From assembly GCA_023300235.1 (NCBI GenBank), contig JALZWN010000068.1:1-32104 (forward strand): a stretch of DNA of 32,104 nt, given 5' to 3'. A program made the translations under genes and the position numbers. Positions 25,282 to 32,104 of the stretch are shown one piece after another (position 1 is the stretch's first letter; each line of letters opens with the position of its first letter). This DNA is from Mariniblastus sp. Its GTDB lineage: Bacteria > Planctomycetota > Planctomycetia > Pirellulales > Pirellulaceae. Below the pieces are notes generated by a model that worked only from the letters and a program-made list of their open reading frames with translations, ran no database searches and was not told the DNA's origin.

Positions 25282-27219
25282 CTAGTCTTTGTCGATCGAT
25301 TCGCGAACCGAATCCATCCAGCGGTCGCGTAGGATCATGTCCTGGCGGAGTTTGGTGTTTCTCGCTTCGATTGCTTTTTGCAGGCCAGCCAATTCGTTGG
25401 AGAAGTCCGGTGCTTCGCCGCTGCGTTTGGCGCGGCGAGTGATCTTTTTTCGTATCGATGAATTGTTTTCTTTGAAAATCGGATCGTCCGCGGCGGCAAA
25501 AAACTGCGCCGAACCGGGTTGGCCTTGGCGTGCGGCGCGGCCGACCAATTGACGGTCGATGCGTTTGGAGTTGTTGGGGCTAACGCCAATCACGTGTAAG
25601 CCGCCGGCGGCGAGGGCTTGTGGGTCGGGTTTGATGTCGGTGCCGCGACCTGCCATGTTGGTGGCAATTGTGATCGCGCCGGCGACGCCTGCTCGGCCAA
25701 CAATTTCGGCTTCCTCGCCGTCTTGAACGCCGTTGAGGATCAAGGGGGTGATGCCGTGAGCTAACAAAGCGTCGCGGACTTCATAGCTTTCGCGGATAGT
25801 TCGTGTGCCAATCAATACTGGCTGCCGAGTTTTGTGTCGTTGGATGACGTCTAAAGCGATGGCTTCGAGTTTGGCCTCCAGCGAGCTGAAGAATCGTGCT
25901 TTGTGAATTTTTCGGATGCAAGGTTTATTGGTTCGAATCGGGATCACACGGCACCCGTAAACCGATGTGAATTCGTTCGCGACCGAAGCACCAGTGCCGG
26001 TAAGTCCGGCAAGGTCGGTGTACATTTGCAGGTAGCGTTGACGAGTGACCTGGGTGGTCGAGTCGCGACCGGGTTGAATCGGCACGTCTTCTTTGGCTTC
26101 GACGGCTTGATGGAGCCCGTTTTGCCAAGTTCGATCGCTAAAAATACGGCCGGTGTTTTGATCGACGATTTGAACGGTCCCCTCAAGCACGACGTAGTCA
26201 ACGTCGCGTTGGTAGACTTGCTGAGCGCGAATGGCGTTGTTGATGTAGGAACGCCACGGTCGGGCGAGCTCTAGGTTTTTGATGTTAGCGATCGCGTCGT
26301 GGGCAAGTTGGTTGGCCTGGTCGGTGACGTCAATTTTTTTGCTGGGTAGCTCGATTTGGTAGTGCTCGCCTTCTACAAAATCAGCTGTGATCTTCTTTGC
26401 TAACAAATAGGGGGTGGGGTCTTCGTGTGCTTTGGCTGGCATGCTGATGATCAAGGGGGTCATCGCTTCGTCGATCATCACGCTGTCGGCTTCGTCGATC
26501 AGGGCGACATGGTGTTCGCTGGGCTGGATCAAATTATTAAAAGGATCACTGCCGTTAATTCGATTGACGGTTGAAAATCCGATCGCAGTTTGACGATTGT
26601 TTCGCAAGAACATTTGGTCTCGCAAATAGTCGAATCCGTATTGGTAACCTGGGCCGTAGATAATTTGATTTTTATAGGTGCGCCGCGAAACAGCTTCGTT
26701 GCTCTCTTCGGGCAGCAAGCCGTGGCTGAGCCCGAGCATGTCAAACGCAGGGGCGACGCATTCAAGGTCACGTGTGGCGAGGTAGGTGTTGGTCGTGCCG
26801 ACGTGAACCGAGGGGCAGCCCAGGGTTTTTATTGCTGCGATGGCTCCCGTGACGACGGTTTTGCCTTCGCCGGTATGCATCTCAACGATCGCTCCGGTGG
26901 CACCAGCAACCAAGGCGTCGATTTGGACGTCGTAGAGTCGGAAGCCAACGTTTCGGAAAATAGATTCCGCGATCAAACCTCCAAATTCGTTGATGGTGGT
27001 GTGGTCCAATTTTTCGGACGCTTGTTCTTGGAGTTCTCGCGAGCGTTGAATGAGCTGTTGATCGCTCAACGCCCCTGCGGCTTGCTCCGCCTTTCGAATC
27101 TGTCTGGCAGACGCTCGAACTTGCTGTTTTCGACTAAGCCCGAAAAACCCTGCGCGGCGAGACCTTCTGGACTGGCCGGAAGCAGGCGAAATCGAATTGC
27201 GGTTCTGAAAGTTCAGCAT
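25282..27219 (-). CDS. SecA-like ATPase lacking most of the C-terminal domain
   Basis: 645 residues, against about 830-900 or more for housekeeping SecA. Residues 40-120 follow the SecA N-terminus (LSDQQLIQRSRELQEQ; VGFRLYDVQIDALVAGATGAIVEM). Motor motifs are intact: Walker A MHTGEGKT (114-121), DEAD-like LIDEADSVMIDEAMTPLIIS (240-259) and motif V TNMAGRGTDI (520-529). Motif VI reads RIDRQLVGRAARQGQPGSAQFF (553-574), where SecA usually has QLRGRSGRQGD. A preprotein cross-linking-like domain sits at about 260-390. After motif VI only some 70 residues remain, so the helical scaffold end, helical wing, two-helix finger and zinc tail of SecA are largely missing. I infer a specialised motor for the export system encoded around it, not the housekeeping SecA, which should be elsewhere in the genome. 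Confidence 0.9.
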   Translation of the reverse strand: MLNFQNRNSISPASGQSRRSRRAGFFGLSRKQQVRASARQIRKAEQAAGALSDQQLIQRSRELQEQASEKLDHTTINEFGGLIAESIFRNVGFRLYDVQIDALVAGATGAIVEMHTGEGKTVVTGAIAAIKTLGCPSVHVGTTNTYLATRDLECVAPAFDMLGLSHGLLPEESNEAVSRRTYKNQIIYGPGYQYGFDYLRDQMFLRNNRQTAIGFSTVNRINGSDPFNNLIQPSEHHVALIDEADSVMIDEAMTPLIISMPAKAHEDPTPYLLAKKITADFVEGEHYQIELPSKKIDVTDQANQLAHDAIANIKNLELARPWRSYINNAIRAQQVYQRDVDYVVLEGTVQIVDQNTGRIFSDRTWQNGLHQAVEAKEDVPIQPGRDSTTQVTRQRYLQMYTDLAGLTGTGASVANEFTSVYGCRVIPIRTNKPCIRKIHKARFFSSLEAKLEAIALDVIQRHKTRQPVLIGTRTIRESYEVRDALLAHGITPLILNGVQDGEEAEIVGRAGVAGAITIATNMAGRGTDIKPDPQALAAGGLHVIGVSPNNSKRIDRQLVGRAARQGQPGSAQFFAAADDPIFKENNSSIRKKITRRAKRSGEAPDFSNELAGLQKAIEARNTKLRQDMILRDRWMDSVRESIDKD

Positions 27220-27295
27220 CGATTTTCGGAAAGAAAAGAAGGGACGGTTTTAAACCCTCGTTGAACGTCAGCGGGGATCGACGAGCAATTACTAG

Positions 27296-29203
27296 TTACT
27301 GGGCGTAGTAGTCGAGCGTTGGTGCGTTGCGTTGGTCACTCATTGGGGGAACGATTGGCGGTGTGGCAGGTGCAATCGAAGGAGCAATGGCAGGTGCAAT
27401 CGAAGGTGCAACACCGTCGGCCCCTGCGTACTCAACCTGTGCTTGGTAGAAAGCTTCTTCAACGGCTTCGCCTTTGCTTAGATTGATGGCCTTGCAGTTT
27501 TCGTCGTTACTTTTGCTAACGTTGACATTTTCTGTGTTGAGCAACGTTCCATTGCTTCGCTTTAAGTTGATCATTGCTAAGTTGTAGGTCAGCAACGAAT
27601 CAACATAATCTCGCTCGGACGCCGTGACTCGCTCTTGGGCTCGTAGTAGCGACTCGAGGTTGAGTGCTGAAGTTCCGCTGCCGTCTATCAGTCGTAGCCA
27701 GCGTTGTTCGATCGTGTTGGCTTCAGCTTCGGCAGCTTGTAGTGCTCGGTGCTTGGCTCGGATTTCTTGATAAGAGGTTTTCAGTTCGCGAACTGCGATG
27801 TCAACTTCGGTTTGCACCGCTTGCAAAGCACGAGCATATTCGTCTTGCAGTCGAGCGACTTCGTGTTGGCGACGACAGACACGGGCTTTGGCCAAGCGAT
27901 TTCCAACTGGCAGTTCGTATTGCAGACCGATTGAGTAACTTGGGCGGCCTGTGGAAAACTGATCGGTAAACGCGTTCCCGAAATCGCTGTCACCTCGCAA
28001 ACCATTTAAGTACGTTTGGGTGACTAAGTTCAAGGCAGGTAGCAGTTCGTGTTGAGCGATGCCAAGTTGTTGCGAACCGGCTTTGACTTGTTTGATGGCA
28101 GCCTGGATTTCTGGGCGATTTTGGATTGCCTTTTGGATCTCGATTTGTAGTTCGGTGTCAAAGAAATTCAATGCTGGTAGCTCTGCCGGAATCAATTCGG
28201 CTTCGTCGGAGTTGCCCAATTCCGGGGCGTTGATCAAACCTCGCAACCGAGTTTCCGCATTCGTGACGGCCGTTCGGGCTCGAATTAAATCCGCTCTCCG
28301 ATTCTCCAAAGCGCTCGATGCTGCAACCAATTGAGTGCCTTGTGTATCAACGATTTGGCGTGCTTTGAGAGTGCTGTAGATCTCTTCAGTTTTGATGTAT
28401 AAACGCATTTGATGGGCGAGAACTGCTCGCTCAAGATAGAGCGCCCAATAACCGCGTGTGATTTCTAAAAGTTCATCTTGCAGGGTGGCTAGGAACTCGT
28501 GATCGGCAACTTGGGCGTCCAGTTGAGCCAAAAAGACGAGGCTATTGTTGTAGGCTTTCCCGCGTCCACGTAACAATGGATGGGTGTAAGAAACGGTGAA
28601 TTGCCCTGTCGCTTGCTGGCCGGGATCTAGAAAGACCGAGTTGTTGTCTTGCCAGCCAAATTGTTGCGAGATATCCAAGATCCCGCCGTAGCGAGTTAAA
28701 CGCCGCACGCCGGCGGTGGCTTGAAAGACGCTGTCGTCGAACTGACTCGCGGTGCCGCCAGCGGTCAGGGAGTTGCCAATTGGCTCGCTGGTGTCGTTCC
28801 AAGCAGTGTTCAGATACTGGACCCAATCAAATCGAGAATCGGTTTCGAGGACCGCGGTTTCACGAATCAATGGTTCGCGTTTTGCTATTTTAATATTATT
28901 CGAATGCTGCAATGCCAAGTACAACAGCGTGTGAATGTCAGCGGACATCGGTTGTGTGTCTCGCAGTGAAGTGGTCACGTGCTGGTCCCACCATGAATTG
29001 GTGATCGGAGCGACGTTTGTATTTGCTGTTCGATCCATCTGGCGGAAAATATCCGCAGCGTTGAAATTCTTGGAGGCTGAATGTTGCGCATTGCCGATCG
29101 CCGTAGCCCCAAACGTTGCACACAAAAAACAAAGGCCAGGCCCGATGACTCGTCGTGGTTTTGAGGTGGCGAACCAGTTTGAAGTGAAAAGTCGGAGTGT
29201 CAT
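27296..29203 (-). CDS. TolC-like outer-membrane efflux protein
   Basis: 635 residues from the ATG at 29203, which begins a signal peptide (RRVIGPGLCFLCATFGATAIGNAQ); the longer frame to 29419 adds 72 residues without family features. The protein has the two-fold OEP/TolC layout: paired alpha-helical stretches (about 190-330 and 400-560; for example LQDELLEITRGYWALYLERAVLAH, and REIRAK-like coiled coil after VQTEVDIAVRELKTSY) and beta-strand regions (GQFTVSYTHPLLRGRG; SYSIGLQYELPVGNRLAKAR). The C-terminus has a Pro/Ala-rich tail with an internal repeat. It should form the outer-membrane exit channel for the system. It is first in the minus-strand row; the SecA-like gene starts 76 bp after its stop. 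Confidence 0.93.
   Translation of the reverse strand: MTLRLFTSNWFATSKPRRVIGPGLCFLCATFGATAIGNAQHSASKNFNAADIFRQMDRTANTNVAPITNSWWDQHVTTSLRDTQPMSADIHTLLYLALQHSNNIKIAKREPLIRETAVLETDSRFDWVQYLNTAWNDTSEPIGNSLTAGGTASQFDDSVFQATAGVRRLTRYGGILDISQQFGWQDNNSVFLDPGQQATGQFTVSYTHPLLRGRGKAYNNSLVFLAQLDAQVADHEFLATLQDELLEITRGYWALYLERAVLAHQMRLYIKTEEIYSTLKARQIVDTQGTQLVAASSALENRRADLIRARTAVTNAETRLRGLINAPELGNSDEAELIPAELPALNFFDTELQIEIQKAIQNRPEIQAAIKQVKAGSQQLGIAQHELLPALNLVTQTYLNGLRGDSDFGNAFTDQFSTGRPSYSIGLQYELPVGNRLAKARVCRRQHEVARLQDEYARALQAVQTEVDIAVRELKTSYQEIRAKHRALQAAEAEANTIEQRWLRLIDGSGTSALNLESLLRAQERVTASERDYVDSLLTYNLAMINLKRSNGTLLNTENVNVSKSNDENCKAINLSKGEAVEEAFYQAQVEYAGADGVAPSIAPAIAPSIAPATPPIVPPMSDQRNAPTLDYYAQ
27365..27412. 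repeat. Two 24-bp direct repeats inside the TolC-like gene
   Basis: Positions 27365-27388 and 27389-27412 match at 22 of 24 bases and encode the repeated IAPAIAPS-type tail of the TolC-like protein. It is an in-frame micro-duplication that probably varies in copy number between strains. Confidence 0.8.
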
Positions 29204-29880
29204 TTTGTTAACCTGAAAATAGGTGCAAGCGAAAAGATATCTTGGAACAGATGTTGGCGGCACAAACCTTTCGAGATGTGCGTCGCAGACAATCGCTACT
29301 TTGCAATCATTCTGTAAAACGCTAACAACCTTCCTATCGTCGTTCATCGAATTAGTCTCGAACGATAAATTCAATTTTCTGTTCGAACTGAGAAACCTGC
29401 AGAGTTTCCTGCCAAACACCGCAAGATTTTATTGTCAACTGCAAGCACTTGCCCCATGCTTTTAAGGGGGGCTGTAGTTGCATTGGGGGAGTGCTAGCGT
29501 TCGCTGTGGTGGGCGCAGCAGGGTGTTGTTCTGTGGGCTTGGTGGTCGGGGCAGGCCAGTCGGTTTTGCTGGCGCCTGAAGTTTCCTGGGCTGGGGTGGT
29601 AACGCGGGTGTTTTGAGATTCGTTACGTGTAGTTGCCTGTTGTTCAGGTTGGCGTGGATGGCGATTTCAAGTCGGAATTCAAGGGTTTTGGCGAGTTAGC
29701 GGTTTTAGTTCCATTAGGAAATTCTGCTGCGCCCTGATCGAGTGACGTCGGATTTGTGGTTTGTGATAGCGGCGAGTCAGTCGTGTCGAAGGAGAATGGC
29801 ATGGTCGGAACCCTTTTTTTTGGGGGTAGGTTGTTGGCAAATTCCGGACAACCGTCGAATTTGCTGAATGCAAAACGTTC

Positions 29881-29948
29881 GTTCGTGAAAATTCGATAGA
29901 GAAAGAGGAATCGTTCGTGCGAGAAAATTCGATAGAGAAAAAGGAATC
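29881..29948. repeat. Two-unit tandem repeat in the divergent spacer
   Basis: Unit 1 (29881-29912, 32 bp) and unit 2 (29913-29948, 36 bp) share GTTCGTG, then AAAATTCGATAGAGAAA, then AGGAATC; unit 2 has four extra bases (CGAG) and one substitution. It lies about 250 bp before the giant gene's start and could be a paired regulator-binding site or a slippage product. Confidence 0.7.
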
Positions 29949-30190
29949 GCTTTGATGCAATTTGATTTCCGAAAGGGATCGACCGCGCCGCGTGATCAAA
30001 AAGTCCGAAAGAAACACTTACTAGTTGCTTGACGACTGCTAAATGCGATTTTCGTTCGCTCTTAAATCACTCACAAATTACTCACCACTTATTCCCAAAC
30101 TTTTTTTAGCGACTCGTTTTCTGTTTTGTCGCGAAGTAATGGGATACGCACTAACGCTCTTCAGCCACAATCTTTTCAACCCAAAATAGT

Positions 30191-30197
30191 AGGACCC
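30191..30197 (+). promoter_or_regulatory. Weak ribosome-binding site for the giant protein gene
   Basis: AGGA at 30191-30194 lies 3 bases before the ATG at 30198. The spacing is tight, but it supports this start, from which the LEERVLFDG motif falls at residues 18-26. Confidence 0.4.
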
Positions 30198-32104
30198 ATG
30201 CTAAATAACTCTAAAAACGCGAGCTTCATCCAATCGATTTTTGAGTCCCTTGAGGAACGAGTCTTGTTTGATGGGGTGCCTGATGCAACGTTTGTCTTGC
30301 CGCAAACGGATTCTGCGGAGCCAATTCCAGCCCAGGTTCAAAGCCTCGGGCAAGCGGATTTAGAGATGCCGCGAGAGTTAATTTTGGTGGACATGGGTGT
30401 CGAGGGAAGCGGGCAATTGGTGTCGGACATCCTTGAGTCCCGGCCAGACAGTGCGCTTGAGATTCGGATGATTGACTCTGATAGCGATGGTGTGGAGCAA
30501 ATTTCTGCGATCTTGGCCGAATCGCAAGGTAAGTACGACGCGATTCACATCATCTCCCATGGTGATAACGGATCCGTACTCCTCGGTAACGCAAACCTTA
30601 ATTCGGAGAACCTTGGCCGCTACACCGATAGTTTGGCCAGTTGGTCTGACTCGCTGACCGAAGATGCCGACCTGTTGTTCTACGGTTGCGAACTGGCTGG
30701 TAACGCCGAAGGCGAACAGTTCATCGAGTCGATCAGTGCGATCACCGGGGCCGATGTGGCGGCCTCAGATGACTTGACCGGTGCCGCAGAATTGGGCGGC
30801 GACTGGGATCTGGAATTGAATGTCGGTCAAATTGAAACTCAATCACTGGTGGCTGCTGCATTTTCAAGTGTGTTGGCTGATGCCGATGGGGATGGCGTAG
30901 ACGATATTGACGATCTCGACAAAGACGGCGACGGGATTTCAAATGCCGATGAGAGAGGCGGGCTGAGCGACACTCCAGTTAATTTCGCTGGCCTGGTCAA
31001 CGCCGGCGGGACCTTTAGTACCAACAGTGATGGCACCGATATCGTGGGGGTTACCGTGTCTGCTGGAGTTGTAACTGCCGCATCAGGCGACAATACCGAC
31101 GGCGGAATCCTTGCTTCGACTGCCGGTGGTGCCGGCAATGGAATCCGATTCCAAGATGCTGCCCCATCAGTCGTCGGTACAACCGTTAACTCGACCCTAA
31201 GTTTCGACTCCAGTACGAATTTCAGGATTGCCGCTGATACTGCAAGTGACGAAGTGCTGACCGATGGGCCATCGGGCAATGTCAACGGTACTAACGCGGA
31301 CTTACTTCGGTTCACCGTTATTGGTGCAAGTGCTGATTTCGATTGGAATTTTGATGCATCGAGCATACTTGGTGACAACAGCAACACTACTTTCTCGATT
31401 TCTGGCGATACGCTAACCATTGACCTGGGAACACCAACCGGATCATCCGTGGGCTACGACTTCACGGTGATTGGTCAAGCCACCGGGATTGAAATTGAGT
31501 TTGAAAGCACGGCAGCCAACTCGAGGCTGGTCAACTCTACTCAGTTCGCTGTTTTCACAGAAATATCTCTGGACTCCGATGGGGATGGTGTCCCGGATCA
31601 CTGTGACATCGACAGCGACAACGATGGCATTAGCGACCTAATTGAAAGCGGCAATGCTGTAGCGATTGCCGCGGATACTGATGGAGATGGAATCATCAGC
31701 TCGACTGAGGCTACTGCTGCCGGTTTTACGGACGCCGATGGCGATGGTGCCTGGGATGAACTGACTGATCCACCCGTCGACACTGACGGCGATGGCGTCG
31801 CGGACTTCCGGGACCTGGACAGCGATAATGACGGCATTCCCGATGTTGTTGAAAGCCAGCCAACGGCTGCCTTTGTGCCCCCGACTGGCCTGGACAGCGA
31901 TATGGATGGCATCGACGATGCCTTTGACACCGACAGTGGCGGTCAGTTCACTGATGCAGTGGACACCGATGGCGACGGCGCCGCAGACTTTATAGACACC
32001 GACAGTGACAGTGACGGAACACTCGACTCAATCGAAAGTGGTCTGACAACTGATGGTGTGGATGCCAACGGTGATGGGATTGCCGATGACATCGCAACGG
32101 CCAT
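30198..32104 (+). CDS. Giant DUF4347 / thrombospondin-type-3-repeat surface protein with [10 protein letters not shown]-terminus (3' end outside window)
   Basis: The frame opens at ATG 30198 and runs to the window end (635 codons, no stop). The N-terminus [20 protein letters not shown] continues RVLFDG, matching the 'LEPR-XLL'-type motif found at the start of large planctomycete proteins; there is no hydrophobic signal peptide. Residues about 58-210 are a DUF4347 domain: [28 protein letters not shown] (His121), [17 protein letters not shown] (Cys164), [14 protein letters not shown] and LGGDWDLE. From 227 on, Asp-rich calcium-binding thrombospondin-type-3-like repeats ([40 protein letters not shown]) alternate with a beta-rich domain (about 255-455). 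Such proteins are usually thousands of residues long and cell-surface or secreted. Its position opposite the TolC/SecA/HlyD row suggests it is that system's cargo (inference). Confidence 0.9.
   Translation, partial: MLNNSKNASFIQSIFESLEERVLFDGVPDATFVLPQTDSAEPIPAQVQSLGQADLEMPRELILVDMGVEGSGQLVSDILESRPDSALEIRMIDSDSDGVEQISAILAESQGKYDAIHIISHGDNGSVLLGNANLNSENLGRYTDSLASWSDSLTEDADLLFYGCELAGNAEGEQFIESISAITGADVAASDDLTGAAELGGDWDLELNVGQIETQSLVAAAFSSVLADADGDGVDDIDDLDKDGDGISNADERGGLSDTPVNFAGLVNAGGTFSTNSDGTDIVGVTVSAGVVTAASGDNTDGGILASTAGGAGNGIRFQDAAPSVVGTTVNSTLSFDSSTNFRIAADTASDEVLTDGPSGNVNGTNADLLRFTVIGASADFDWNFDASSILGDNSNTTFSISGDTLTIDLGTPTGSSVGYDFTVIGQATGIEIEFESTAANSRLVNSTQFAVFTEISLDSDGDGVPDHCDIDSDNDGISDLIESGNAVAIAADTDGDGIISSTEATAAGFTDADGDGAWDELTDPPVDTDGDGVADFRDLDSDNDGIPDVVESQPTAAFVPPTGLDSDMDGIDDAFDTDSGGQFTDAVDTDGDGAADFIDTDSDSDGTLDSIESGLTTDGVDANGDGIADDIATA

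Larger units (their letters stand above)
29204..30197. other. 994-bp divergent spacer between the export row and the giant protein
   Basis: This spacer must contain the promoters of both the TolC-like row and the giant gene. Apart from a two-unit tandem repeat (listed separately) I saw no conserved gene. A 112-codon minus-strand frame (29679-30017) overlaps the repeat and shows no family features, and the GT-rich segment 29465-29650 has only short frames. No convincing minus-35/minus-10 pair was found upstream of either start. An untranslated leader or small RNA cannot be excluded. Confidence 0.5.

Noticed and set aside
29465..29613. Small hydrophobic Gly/Val-rich peptide on the plus strand
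   Set aside because: The only starts are internal GTG or TTG codons, and the GT-rich composition alone explains the hydrophobic translation.
29881..29948. CRISPR array
   Set aside because: There are only two directly abutting units with no spacers and no cas genes.
29679..30017. 112-codon minus-strand frame in the divergent spacer
   Set aside because: Its sequence is low-complexity and partly generated by the tandem DNA repeat (SFSIEFSRTN twice); nothing resembles a protein family.

Overview
The window reads as a piece of a planctomycete chromosome, most like Rhodopirellula and other Pirellulaceae. This is inferred from gene content: a DUF1570-type metallopeptidase with leucine-rich repeats, a very large DUF4347/thrombospondin-type-3 surface protein carrying an N-terminal LEERVLFDG motif, GspE-like pseudo-ATPases beside a PilT-like ATPase, scarce Shine-Dalgarno sequences, and long intergenic spacers with short dispersed repeats. 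No rRNA, tRNA or CRISPR array was seen.

Left part (1-12.2 kb): a monomeric NADP-isocitrate dehydrogenase (minus strand, cut by the window edge) lies divergently from a plus-strand run. That run encodes a PilT-like ATPase, two GspE-like proteins whose nucleotide-binding motifs are destroyed but whose zinc-binding cysteines are kept, and a CvpA-like membrane protein; a SAM-dependent methyltransferase-like gene follows. A hairpin-rich spacer separates these from fabI (minus). Next is a two-gene plus-strand unit: a GAF-AAA+-Fis sigma-54-type activator with GAFTDA in place of GAFTGA, and a stand-alone receiver protein.

Middle part (12.2-19.5 kb): a DUF218 (SanA/YdcF-like) membrane protein on the minus strand, a secreted HELTH metallopeptidase with a leucine-rich tail, two tandem paralogous multi-pass membrane proteins, a DUF2293 protein, a YiiM-like MOSC protein, the 3' remnant of an integrase-type transposase, and a beta-carbonic anhydrase.

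Right part (19.5-32.1 kb) is the most striking. A minus-strand gene row encodes, in transcription order: a TolC-like outer-membrane protein, a short SecA-like ATPase lacking most of the SecA C-terminal domain, a periplasmic HlyD-type adaptor, a GAF/transmembrane/HlyD fusion, and a PqqD-like/M50 protease/HlyD fusion. Divergently, across a 1-kb spacer, starts a giant calcium-binding-repeat protein with no ordinary signal peptide but with an N-terminal LEERVLFDG motif. I infer a dedicated, type-I-like export system driven or assisted by a SecA-like motor, with the giant protein as likely cargo. The row is interrupted, exactly between one stop codon and the next start codon, by a roughly 550-bp element with inverted-repeat ends that carries a four-helix-bundle (23S rRNA intervening-sequence type) gene broken by an in-frame stop.
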